Shown here: positions 16,733 through 26,159 of the stretch, piece after piece
Position numbering within the stretch: position 1 is the stretch's first letter
Layout: every line of letters begins with the position of its first letter
Assembly (NCBI GenBank): GCA_002734065.2
Contig: NVXU02000022.1
Span: 1-60,780, forward strand
Source of the DNA: Fluviicola sp.
GTDB lineage: Bacteria; Bacteroidota; Bacteroidia; Flavobacteriales_D; Crocinitomicaceae
Direction: 5' to 3'
DNA: 60,780 bases
Notes under the pieces: model-generated
Databases searched by the model: none
Told to the model about the DNA's origin: nothing
What the model saw: only the letters and a program-made list of their open reading frames with translations
Made by a program: the position numbers and the translations under genes

Positions 16733-17476
16733 TTAAAAATAAAACATCTCCTTAAAACGAATCGCTTGTCTTCTTGAGATCTCAACTTTATCGCCGCTCT
16801 TTAACTCGACTTGCAATCCTCCATTGAACCAATTATCAACTTTCTCTATCCAAGCAAGATTGATAATGAATTTACGGTTGGCTCTGAAGAAAAAATCCCC
16901 ATCCAATCGGTCTTCAAAACTATTTAAGGAACGAAGAATCAATGGACGACTTTTTCCAAAGTGGACTTTGACATAATTCCCGTCTGATTCTAACATTCTG
17001 ACCTCTTCCAGTTGAACGAAATAGCATTTCTCTCCATCTTTGATGAAAATGCGGTCTTTTGCCGTTAATTTTCTATCCTTGCGAGAAATTATCGAAGAAT
17101 CAGATTCAAAATCGCTTTCTTCTCGTGTTTTTAACTTCTCAATGGCTTCGTTGAGTCTTTCTGGATCAATCGGTTTCAAAACGTAGTCCAAAGCGTTAAC
17201 CTCAAATGCTTTCAGTGCGAATTCATCATACGCCGTTACAAAAATAACGTGGGGAATATTCTCTAATTTTTTTAACATCTCAAACCCTGTCATTCCGGGC
17301 ATAGAAATATCCAAGAATATTAAGTCCGGTTGCAGTTCCTTTATCTTTGCGATGCCCTCTTCCCCATTCTTTGCTTCGTCTATGATGTTTATTTCTGAAT
17401 AATCAGAAAGCATTGAACTAAGCTCTTGGCGAGCCAATCGTTCATCGTCGATAATTAATGTTTTGAATTCTTTCAT
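16733..17476 (-). CDS. LytR/AlgR-type response regulator
   Basis: The 247-residue protein has a receiver domain (1-120) with acidic pocket IIDDE (8-12), phospho-acceptor Asp56 in LIFLDISMPG, and the conserved lysine in DYVLKPI (about 107). A LytTR DNA-binding domain follows (about 140-245; CYFVQLEEVRMLESDGNYVKV, FFRANRKFIINLAWI). Its start overlaps the stop of the histidine kinase gene by four bases, so the two are translationally coupled and form a two-component system. Target genes are unknown. Confidence 0.95.
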   Translation of the reverse strand: MKEFKTLIIDDERLARQELSSMLSDYSEINIIDEAKNGEEGIAKIKELQPDLIFLDISMPGMTGFEMLKKLENIPHVIFVTAYDEFALKAFEVNALDYVLKPIDPERLNEAIEKLKTREESDFESDSSIISRKDRKLTAKDRIFIKDGEKCYFVQLEEVRMLESDGNYVKVHFGKSRPLILRSLNSFEDRLDGDFFFRANRKFIINLAWIEKVDNWFNGGLQVELKSGDKVEISRRQAIRFKEMFYF

Positions 17477-18504
17477 TTCTTAAATTTCATTTTTGAAATC
17501 ACATTGCCGTCCTCCTCATTGAGCGTAAATATAGCATTCTCTCCGTATTGCAAAAGCAGTCGCTTTTTAATGTTTTTTATGCCAACACCAAGGTCTGTAA
17601 CCCCGCTCAGTGAACCTGAATTAGTAACCGATATGGTGACTTCTTTTTCATCCTCACTCACAGAGACTTTGACAGTTCCTCCATCTTTTAGGTTAGAAAT
17701 ACCGTGTTTTATGGCGTTTTCGACCATCATTTGTAAGGTAAATGGCGGAACTTGAAAATTTTCTAGACCTGGAGTCAACACCCACTCTACTCTCAACCTT
17801 TCTTCAAACCTGACTTTTTCTAATTCTAAGTAATTCTTTGCCAATTGCATCTCTTCTTCCAAAGAAACTTGATGTTGACGTCCTAAAATAAGAGATTGAC
17901 GCAATAAATTGGACAAAGTCGTAATCGAAACCTTTGCTTTGTCAGGTTCTAAGTCAATCAGCGCTCGAATACTGTTCAGAGAATTGAACAAAAAGTGAGG
18001 ATTTAACTGAGAACGCAAATTCTTCAATTCACTTTCTCTGTTGCTTGCTTTTAACTCCAAATTAGAGACTTCTTGCCTTCTCGACTGCTGAAAAAAGTGA
18101 AAAGTGAAGTAAATCGCGTTCCAAAATAATACGAGAATGAGAGCAGAAAATATATTGACAATGATGTTAGAAACGGAGAATGAATTTGCTTGTTCTTCTC
18201 CGATTCCCGAGAGAAAATCCGTCAGCATGTCAATACTTGATATAAAAATAGAGCAAGCCAAAGACGCCAAAATTAGTCGAGGCAAGAGTTTGGGTAATCT
18301 CAACGAAAGCCAACCTAACTTAATAAAAACAATTCGTTGAATATGCGTCGCAAGAATCCCTGTCACTATCAAAACCAAGATGTTTGTCAAGAATATGCGG
18401 TCAATTCTATCGGGATTATCGGTATAAACAGACAACAGAACCAATCCAGAATAAGATAGCCATCCTAAAAGTTGCGCCAGCCAATAAAATCGTTTTGTAT
18501 TCAT
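17473..18504 (-). CDS. LytS-type sensor histidine kinase
   Basis: The 343-residue protein has four membrane segments (about 8-28, 38-58, 75-95, 112-135), a short coiled-coil, then the His_kinase domain with LRSQLNPHFLFNSLNSIRALI, phospho-acceptor His170. The HATPase region has N-box MMVENAIKHG and G-box GVGIKN. There is no periplasmic sensor domain of any size, so it probably senses within the membrane. It is paired with the LytTR response regulator through a four-base overlap. The region upstream is a TCTAA-type repeat element. Confidence 0.95.
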   Translation of the reverse strand: MNTKRFYWLAQLLGWLSYSGLVLLSVYTDNPDRIDRIFLTNILVLIVTGILATHIQRIVFIKLGWLSLRLPKLLPRLILASLACSIFISSIDMLTDFLSGIGEEQANSFSVSNIIVNIFSALILVLFWNAIYFTFHFFQQSRRQEVSNLELKASNRESELKNLRSQLNPHFLFNSLNSIRALIDLEPDKAKVSITTLSNLLRQSLILGRQHQVSLEEEMQLAKNYLELEKVRFEERLRVEWVLTPGLENFQVPPFTLQMMVENAIKHGISNLKDGGTVKVSVSEDEKEVTISVTNSGSLSGVTDLGVGIKNIKKRLLLQYGENAIFTLNEEDGNVISKMKFKK

Positions 18505-18604
18505 AATAACTTCTCAAAACTAATCTAATCTGCGTTTCTTTCCAACAAAAAAGGATAATTGGATAGATTATTGTGATAGACGATTAATATAGCTGAGCAA
18601 TCAA

Positions 18605-18740
18605 ATCCACAAGCAATCTTCGCAAAGATAGAGCAAGTATAAGAGCGACATAGGAGCGTGTCTATCAGAGAGCGAAGCCGAACGTTTCAAAAGGACGTAG
18701 TCCGTATCTAACAAAGAGCGAAGCGAATGAGTCTAAAGGC
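18605..18740. repeat. TCTAA-type mosaic repeat, diverged copy
   Basis: The segment reads cacaagcaatcttcgcaaag, then aagagcgacataggagcgtg, then words such as agagcgaag, gtatctaaca, aagagcgaagcgaa, gagtctaaag. It aligns along about 95 bases with 31051-31140 upstream of mnmA. It lies in the divergent space between the kinase gene and the gene at 18771. Unlike its relatives it has no long perfect inverted repeat. Confidence 0.65.
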
Positions 18741-18770
18741 TATTAACGTATTTTTTAACATCTTTGCAAC

Positions 18771-19676
18771 GTGAAAAACTGTTTATTCTTGCTTCTTTTA
18801 GCACCGCAACTCCTATTCTCTCAGAACTATTTTGAGAAACACTTTGGTGCGTCTATTGGTTTGGCAATGAATCTCGGTTCACATCAATCGAGTTTTGGTT
18901 TAACGGTAAACGCCTACTGGACGGACTATTTTGTGCAAATTAACGCCAATTCATCGGTGAATTATCATTTTTACGACCTTGGAGAAAGAAAGAAATTTTG
19001 GGAGATGCGAAATGCTGCAGGTTTGCTACTGATGGGCGGAAAAAAAGAGAAACGCATCGACTTTCAGCTAGACGGACTGAATCATCAAACGCCGTACAAC
19101 TATGCTGTAGGTTTCAATTACATCCTCTACAAAGATCAAGTTGGGACTACGCAACGGTCTGGTGGATTTGCAGCACATCTTAAAGATTTAGCCATTTATC
19201 ATGAAAACGATGTCTTTGGAGGATTGGCTAAAGATCGTTTTAGAACAGGGCAATTTCATTTTTCTTACCGTTACGAAGATTACAAATTCGGAATAGGACT
19301 TAAAATGTGGACGGGAGAAACCCGCGGTGCCGTTACTGTGGATTCAACCTTTGGAAAATCTCGTGGAGGATATAAAGTTTTGGAGGATTTGCCCTACGGA
19401 AAAACAAGTCATGGCATCCTCTATGGCTCGTTCGTTGCTAATTTGCCTTATGAACAGAATGCTTTTATGAGAATAGGAATTGACAGTGAACAGATAAGAC
19501 ATGCCTTCCAAAACAGGTTGATTCACGACTTACTTTTCTTACCAAAAAAAGTAAAGCATCATTCTCCGCACTACCCGAGATTAGATGAGGATGGAAAAGC
19601 AGTTTTTAAGAAAGAAGACGCTAAGCCCGATCGTTATTATTTTCAGTTTGGAATGAGTGAGGGGTGGTTTAATTAG
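18771..19676 (+). CDS. Secreted/outer-membrane beta-rich protein, possibly 'polymorphic toxin type 23' relative
   Basis: The 301-residue product begins with GTG and has a signal peptide (MKNCLFLLLLAPQLLFSQ). The rest alternates short beta strands (ASIGLAMNLGSHQSSFGLTV; FVQINANSSVNYHFYD; FHFSYRYEDYKFGIGLKMWTG) as in a small outer-membrane barrel. The ENDVFGGLAKDRFRTGQFHF and KMWTGETRG stretches recall Bacteroidota proteins annotated as polymorphic toxin type 23 domain proteins. That name rests on memory, and a toxin role is not supported by context: no immunity gene or secretion partner is adjacent. The promoter-like CATCTTTG ends three bases before the GTG, so the mRNA may be leaderless. Confidence 0.75.
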   Translation: MKNCLFLLLLAPQLLFSQNYFEKHFGASIGLAMNLGSHQSSFGLTVNAYWTDYFVQINANSSVNYHFYDLGERKKFWEMRNAAGLLLMGGKKEKRIDFQLDGLNHQTPYNYAVGFNYILYKDQVGTTQRSGGFAAHLKDLAIYHENDVFGGLAKDRFRTGQFHFSYRYEDYKFGIGLKMWTGETRGAVTVDSTFGKSRGGYKVLEDLPYGKTSHGILYGSFVANLPYEQNAFMRIGIDSEQIRHAFQNRLIHDLLFLPKKVKHHSPHYPRLDEDGKAVFKKEDAKPDRYYFQFGMSEGWFN

Positions 19677-19803
19677 AGGCGTTCGTTCCTCACTGTTTGA
19701 CCGCTAACGCTATTTGAAGCGCTCGTGCATCTCGACTCCGCTCGATGACCACTCGCTGTTTGATTTTTCGACTTAATTTTTAATTCTTAATTTTTCATTT
19801 CTC
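19677..19803. repeat. Short repeat-bearing gap with an element related to 24702 and 37707
   Basis: Between two convergent genes, 19705-19757 contains gctcgtgcatctcgactccg then ctcgatgaccactc. In reverse complement this aligns with the 42-base element at 24702-24743 and 37707-37748 (CACTGGTTRCCGAGCGTCAG-like). The rest is AT-rich (taatttttaattcttaattt) with no gene. Confidence 0.55.
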
Positions 19804-20973
19804 TCATTCTTCCACAAAAACCTTCCCATGATACATTCGTTTTGAGCTTCTAACAAGGTAATAGTAAATACCAGAAGTGAGATTTTCAACGTTTAGACTG
19901 GGAGAATTTTCTACGCGCCGTACTTTTTCTCCAAGAATACTAAACAAGGTAAACTCACTGATGGCTTCGTCTGTTTTGACCTTCAAAAGTTTGTCTTTTT
20001 GGTAAACAACTAGCTTATTTAGGTCCGTCAGTTCGTTTGTGCTGAGCACATAACTTGCTTTCCACGTTTCTTTCAACCTTGTTGTAAGTGTAACGCCAGT
20101 TGTGAAATAAAAGGCATCTTGCGAGCAAAAAGGCATCCCTCCTTTCCTTGCGAAAGAAGTTAAATCTGCCAACTGTGTGACATTCTGCGCTGGTAATTCT
20201 ATTCTCTCGAAAGTATTCAGTAACTGACCTGAAGTGGAGACGCCTCCGTAAACAAAAACGGTGTCGCCAATTTGAGAATACACAGGATAACTTCTGTCTG
20301 CAAGAGAAATACTTGCATTCACACTCCACGTATCTGTTGTGAAATTGTATTCGTAGAATTGCGAATTATAGGTGTTCGTGGAATCAATTCCAAGACCTAC
20401 AAAGCCTGTTGTAGAACTTGCAAATGCCATTCCTCTCCACATTCCAGCGTTGGGAAGATTGCTTTTTTGCAACCACGTATTGTTGGCAAAATCATAGGCC
20501 CAAACTTCGTTTTTGTTGAGTCCACTTGCTGTTTTTCCACCGATGATGAACCATTGATCATTGAGAATAAAGTTGGAAGAACCACCCCTGCCTGAATCTG
20601 GCAATGCTGCTAATTCTATCCATGAATTCAGTACGGGGTCGTATTGCCAAAGATCGTTGAGCGAACCGCTGCTATTGCTCCCTCCGAACAAATAACCTTT
20701 GTCGTTGTATCCTGCTGCCGTTGCGTATTGCCTTTCTTCATTAAAGGGCAAACCTGCACTTGCAGTCCAGGAATCCGTTGTGAAATCAAAGGCGTAAAAA
20801 TCACGGGTTGCACTAAAGCCAACATCCAATCCTGTACCGCAGTAGGCCTTATTGCCAATGACAAAAGATACACCATCGTCTCGTTCAGAAGAAGGATAGT
20901 CAGAAAGTTGCAGCCAATTTTGCGCAGAAATAGGGATTTGAATGAGTAAAAAGAGGGTTAGAAGTCGTTTCAT
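19804..20973 (-). CDS. Secreted Kelch-repeat protein with T9SS type A sorting tail
   Basis: The 389-residue protein has a signal peptide (MKRLLTLFLLIQIPISAQ). At least five Kelch-type repeats follow, seen as YLFGGSNSSGSLNDLWQYDP, WFIIGGKTASGLNKNEVWAY and FVYGGVSTSGQLLNTFERI, which should form a beta-propeller. The last ~75 residues (VYQKDKLLKVKTDEAISEF ... LTSGIYYYLVRSSKRMYHGK, ending VFVEE) are a type IX secretion C-terminal signal. It is therefore exported across the outer membrane, probably anchored to the cell surface. The ligand is unknown. Confidence 0.93.
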   Translation of the reverse strand: MKRLLTLFLLIQIPISAQNWLQLSDYPSSERDDGVSFVIGNKAYCGTGLDVGFSATRDFYAFDFTTDSWTASAGLPFNEERQYATAAGYNDKGYLFGGSNSSGSLNDLWQYDPVLNSWIELAALPDSGRGGSSNFILNDQWFIIGGKTASGLNKNEVWAYDFANNTWLQKSNLPNAGMWRGMAFASSTTGFVGLGIDSTNTYNSQFYEYNFTTDTWSVNASISLADRSYPVYSQIGDTVFVYGGVSTSGQLLNTFERIELPAQNVTQLADLTSFARKGGMPFCSQDAFYFTTGVTLTTRLKETWKASYVLSTNELTDLNKLVVYQKDKLLKVKTDEAISEFTLFSILGEKVRRVENSPSLNVENLTSGIYYYLVRSSKRMYHGKVFVEE

Positions 20974-21060
20974 ATTGAATTAAACTCAAAAGAATTAAAT
21001 TTATTGAACAATTGTCGAAAAAAAAATTCACTTTTTTCGTTCAACCTGCAACTAAACTTA

Positions 21061-21068
21061 TAACTTTG
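21061..21068 (+). promoter_or_regulatory. -7 box TAACTTTG for pyrG
   Basis: TAACTTTG is an exact match to the Bacteroidota TAnnTTTG box, 27 bases before the pyrG ATG. The leader between them is unusual in carrying a six-C run (TTTGCCCCCCGAAG). Confidence 0.55.
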
Positions 21069-21089
21069 CCCCCCGAAGTTACTTTGTAA

Positions 21090-22706
<1,617 letters not shown>

Positions 22707-22719
22707 GCAATACACTAGA

Positions 22720-24639
22720 ATGGATAAGAATACCATCATCGGACTCGTAGTAATTGGATTAATACTGTCCGTATTTACCATCTTTAACAAGCCTTCTGAA
22801 GAAGAAATTAAAGAACGTCAAGCGAAGATTGAGCAAGAACAACGGAACATGGCAGCTGCAGATTCTTTGCAAAATATAGAGCAAGGAATAGAGAGCAAGA
22901 GTACGGAGCAAGACGCAGTACAAAGTGTAACACAAGACACGAATGAGGTTAATTCTAATTTAAGTAATACTACTCAAAATAGTGTAAAAGAAGAAGTTAA
23001 AGGAAAATTAATTCGAATAGAAAATGAAAAATTAATCATTGATTTTGACACAAAAGGCGGGCAAATAGCGGCAGTAAGATTAAAAGAATTTGAAAGCTAC
23101 CACAATTACGCAAAGAATGATGGCATCATAGAGCCTTTGGTTTTCTTCAAGAAAGGAGACGCAACAAACGGTATTGAATTTCCTTACAATGGTGGTGTTC
23201 TGAACACGGCAAATGAGTTGTTTTCTGTAAAATCACAGAACCAAGACAGAATCGTTTTTGAACTAAAAAAAGAGGGAAACCAAGTCATTGAGTTTGTTTA
23301 CCAGTTCAAAAAAGACGCTTACGACATTGATTACACCGTCAACATGCGCGGATTCTCGGGTGCAGTAACTCCACAGAACGTAATGTTTAACTGGAATGCT
23401 TCTTTGAGAAAGACAGAACGCTTGTTCAGTGAGCAAAGACGAGTTTCTACGGTTTGCTTTAAGTATCAAGAAGAAGGTTTCTCTTGGTTGAGCGAAATGG
23501 GAACCAAAGAAGAAATTGCCGAAGACAAATTGGATTGGGTAAGTTTCAAGCAAAGCTATTTCTCTTCATTCATCAATCCAGAGAATGGCTTTGCAAAGCA
23601 AGGTTCAAAACTAAACGTAGTGCAATACGAAAAAGGAGATGCCAAAGAATGGAGTCACTTAAAAGATTTTAAAGCATTGGTTAACTTAAACATTGGCAAT
23701 GTTGATAACGGTTCTGTAACTATGAATTGGTTCTTCGGACCGAATGATTACAAAACATTAACCTCTTACGATGATGATTACGATGATGTCTTGAATTACG
23801 GTTGGGGCTTGTTTCGTTGGATTAACCTTTATGCTGTTCAACCTGTTTTCAATTTACTAAAATCAACAGGAATGGGAATGGGAATTGCTATTCTTTTACT
23901 AACCTTGATTATCAAGTTTGCGTTAATGCCTGTTCAGTGGAAAATGTACGTTTCTTCTGCTAAAATGAGAATTATTAAGCCTCAAGTTGATGAATTGAAC
24001 GAAAAATACCCAGAAAAGTCTGACGCACTAAAAAAACAACAGGAAATGATGGCCTTGTACCGAGAGTCTGGTGCCAGTCCATTGGCAGGTTGTCTCCCGA
24101 TGCTGATTCAGATGCCGATATTACTTGCGGTATTCCGATTTTTCCCTTCTACATTTGATTTACGTCAACGATCATTCTTATGGGCAGAAGATTTATCTTC
24201 TTACGATTCTATCTACGATTTAGGCTTCAATATTTGGCCCTATGGAGATCACGTTTCCTTGTTTACTTTATTAATGGCAGGTACTACGTTTATCTATCAG
24301 ATGTTAAACAGTAGCAACATGCAAACGCCTCAACAACCGGGAATGCCGAACATGAAAATTATCATGTACTTCTTCCCTTTTATGATGATTTTCTTCTTCA
24401 ATAACTATTCTTCTGGTTTAAGTTATTACTATTTCATTTCTACCTTGGTTTCAATCTTAATCATGGTATTAATCAAAAAATTCTTTGTTGATGAGGACAA
24501 GTTGAAATTGAAAATGGCCAACAGAAAAGCGGCAGCACAAGCAAATCCTAAGAAAAAGAAAGGAAAGTCTAAGTTTCAAGAACGTTTGGAATTGATGCAG
24601 AAAAAGCAACAAGAGCAAATGAAGAATAAGAAGAAGTAA
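22720..24639 (+). CDS. yidC: Membrane protein insertase YidC
   Basis: The 639-residue protein has an N-terminal membrane anchor (TIIGLVVIGLILSVFTIF, 4-21), a periplasmic beta-sandwich domain (about 95-350), and the conserved insertase core (about 380-590) with MPVQWKMYVSSAKMR, GASPLAGCLPMLIQMPILLAVFRFF and NYSSGLSYYYFISTLVS. The cytoplasmic tail is Lys-rich (KKKKGKSKF... KNKKK), which can bind ribosomes. YidC inserts proteins into the inner membrane alone or with Sec. It probably shares a transcript with pyrG. Confidence 0.98.
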   Translation: MDKNTIIGLVVIGLILSVFTIFNKPSEEEIKERQAKIEQEQRNMAAADSLQNIEQGIESKSTEQDAVQSVTQDTNEVNSNLSNTTQNSVKEEVKGKLIRIENEKLIIDFDTKGGQIAAVRLKEFESYHNYAKNDGIIEPLVFFKKGDATNGIEFPYNGGVLNTANELFSVKSQNQDRIVFELKKEGNQVIEFVYQFKKDAYDIDYTVNMRGFSGAVTPQNVMFNWNASLRKTERLFSEQRRVSTVCFKYQEEGFSWLSEMGTKEEIAEDKLDWVSFKQSYFSSFINPENGFAKQGSKLNVVQYEKGDAKEWSHLKDFKALVNLNIGNVDNGSVTMNWFFGPNDYKTLTSYDDDYDDVLNYGWGLFRWINLYAVQPVFNLLKSTGMGMGIAILLLTLIIKFALMPVQWKMYVSSAKMRIIKPQVDELNEKYPEKSDALKKQQEMMALYRESGASPLAGCLPMLIQMPILLAVFRFFPSTFDLRQRSFLWAEDLSSYDSIYDLGFNIWPYGDHVSLFTLLMAGTTFIYQMLNSSNMQTPQQPGMPNMKIIMYFFPFMMIFFFNNYSSGLSYYYFISTLVSILIMVLIKKFFVDEDKLKLKMANRKAAAQANPKKKKGKSKFQERLELMQKKQQEQMKNKKK

Positions 24640-24643
24640 GTTT

Positions 24644-24691
24644 GGAGTATTGGAGCTTTGGAGTGTTAGAGTTTTAGATTATTGGAGGTTC
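24644..24691. repeat. Octamer array after yidC
   Basis: Six 8-base units: ggagtatt, ggagcttt, ggagtgtt, agagtttt, agattatt, ggaggttc. It begins four bases after the yidC TAA, in a convergent gap. The pattern matches the arrays at 158, 298 and 51317. Confidence 0.7.
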
Positions 24692-24701
24692 TTTTCAAAC
24701 T

Positions 24702-24743
24702 CCTCACTGGTTACCGAGCGTCAGTCGAGGTGCACTCATCACT
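24702..24743. repeat. 42-base dispersed element, copy 1
   Basis: The 42 bases containing CTCACTGGTTACCGAGCGTC recur at 37707-37748 with 38 of 42 matching. A more distant reverse copy lies at 19705-19757. No coding frame explains it. Confidence 0.7.
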
Positions 24744-24763
24744 ATAACACGCATCTACTCCCC

Positions 24764-25495
24764 CTACTTCCGACTAAAAACGTTGTACTTAATAATGCTA
24801 AAGATTGCTCTAAAACCATCTTTCCAACCAATTTTCTTGCCTTCTTCGTAGGTTCTTCCGTAGTAAGAAATTCCAACTTCGTAAATTCTAACTTTAGGAA
24901 CGCGAGAAAGTTTTGCCGTTATTTCAGGTTCAAAACCAAAACGTTGTTCTTTCAGATTGAGTGATTTTGCAATGTCTGAACGAATCATCTTATAACACGT
25001 TTCCATATCCGTCAGATTAAGGTTGGTGAATATGTTGGAAAGCTTTGTTAAGAATTTGTTGCCAATAGAATGCCAAAAGAAGAGAATTCTATGCGGGCGT
25101 CCACCAATAAAGCGAGAACCGTAAACAACATCTGCATCATCCTCTAAAATAGGCTTGAGTAGATCATTAAATTCTTCAGGGTCGTATTCTAAATCAGCAT
25201 CTTGAATGACTAAAAACTCTCCAGATGCTATCTCTATCCCTTTATGTAATGCAGCTCCCTTGCCTTTGTTCTTTTCTTGGTTAAACAGTTGAATTTTCAT
25301 TTCAGGATTCTCCGAAATGTATTTCTCAATCACTTTATCGGTGCCGTCTGTAGAGAAGTCATTCACGATGATTACTTCTTTCTCAATGTCATTCACCAAT
25401 TGAAGTGCCTTGATTTTATTCAAGATAAAATGAATGGTTGGAGCTTCATTATACGCCGGAATGATGATAGATAATTTTTTGAGTTCTTTTTTCAT
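24764..25495 (-). CDS. Family 2 glycosyltransferase, dolichol/polyprenol-phosphate mannosyltransferase type
   Basis: The 243-residue protein has the GT-A fold motifs [17 protein letters not shown] at the start, [12 protein letters not shown], and the DXD-like [15 protein letters not shown], with [13 protein letters not shown]. No membrane segment is visible, so it resembles soluble DPM1-type enzymes that transfer a sugar from a nucleotide to polyprenyl phosphate. The donor and product are unknown. It is separated from convergent yidC by an octamer array and the 42-base element. Confidence 0.92.
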   Translation of the reverse strand: MKKELKKLSIIIPAYNEAPTIHFILNKIKALQLVNDIEKEVIIVNDFSTDGTDKVIEKYISENPEMKIQLFNQEKNKGKGAALHKGIEIASGEFLVIQDADLEYDPEEFNDLLKPILEDDADVVYGSRFIGGRPHRILFFWHSIGNKFLTKLSNIFTNLNLTDMETCYKMIRSDIAKSLNLKEQRFGFEPEITAKLSRVPKVRIYEVGISYYGRTYEEGKKIGWKDGFRAIFSIIKYNVFSRK

Positions 25496-25658
25496 TGCGC
25501 GTAAAGATACTTTTTTGATTTAAACAGAATAACGAAAAATTAGAAATATATTTCATTTCAAACAAAAATAGGATGCTTTAGACTTAAAGGAGAATAAAAT
25601 GACAAACGGTCACACTTCTCTGCGCAGAATTTTGTAATATTGAAACACTTTTGAAAAA

Positions 25659-26159
25659 ATGAAAACTTATTTTTTACTCATACTCCTGTTTTTTTCTTTG
25701 CAAAGCTCTGCACACGAGTACTACTTTGCCTTTGCAGAGGTGCAGTACATTGACTCCACTCAAAAAATGGAGGTTACACTAAGTGTTTCTACGCACGATT
25801 TAGAGGCTGTACTCAAAAAAAAAGGAGTCCTCGACAGTGATTTAGAGTCAATGAGCAACAATGTGACATCAACTATTGCCTTAGAAAAGGAATTGTTGGA
25901 ACATTTTAAAATTTCTTCTAGCGAAAATTGCCAACTGTCTCTTGTTGGTTCAAAAACACTGCTTACAGGTGTAACCAACTTCTATTTTGAATCAGAACCC
26001 TTTGCTGTAGAAAATGAACTCACTTTCTTTTTTGATTTACTTATGGGAACCTATCCCGAACAGCAAAATAAAATCACACTCTACATGAGAGGAAGCTCTT
26101 ATACCCAACCATTTCTACAAAACATTCGAACTCAAATCATTAAACTAGAAAACAAATGA
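25659..26159 (+). CDS. DUF6702-family secreted protein
   Basis: The 166-residue protein has a signal peptide (MKTYFLLILLFFSLQSSAH) followed by EYYFAFAEVQYIDSTQKMEV and THDLEAVLKKKGVLDSD, which match the DUF6702 pattern (periplasmic, unknown function). Its stop overlaps the ATG of the M1 metallopeptidase gene by four bases (ATGA), so the two are translationally coupled. I recall this pair in many Flavobacteriia; the small protein may help the peptidase fold or localise, which is inference. Confidence 0.85.
   Translation: MKTYFLLILLFFSLQSSAHEYYFAFAEVQYIDSTQKMEVTLSVSTHDLEAVLKKKGVLDSDLESMSNNVTSTIALEKELLEHFKISSSENCQLSLVGSKTLLTGVTNFYFESEPFAVENELTFFFDLLMGTYPEQQNKITLYMRGSSYTQPFLQNIRTQIIKLENK

Noticed and set aside
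24650-24964. Plus-strand frame of 104 codons after yidC
   Set aside because: Translates an octamer array, the 42-base element and the antisense of the glycosyltransferase gene.
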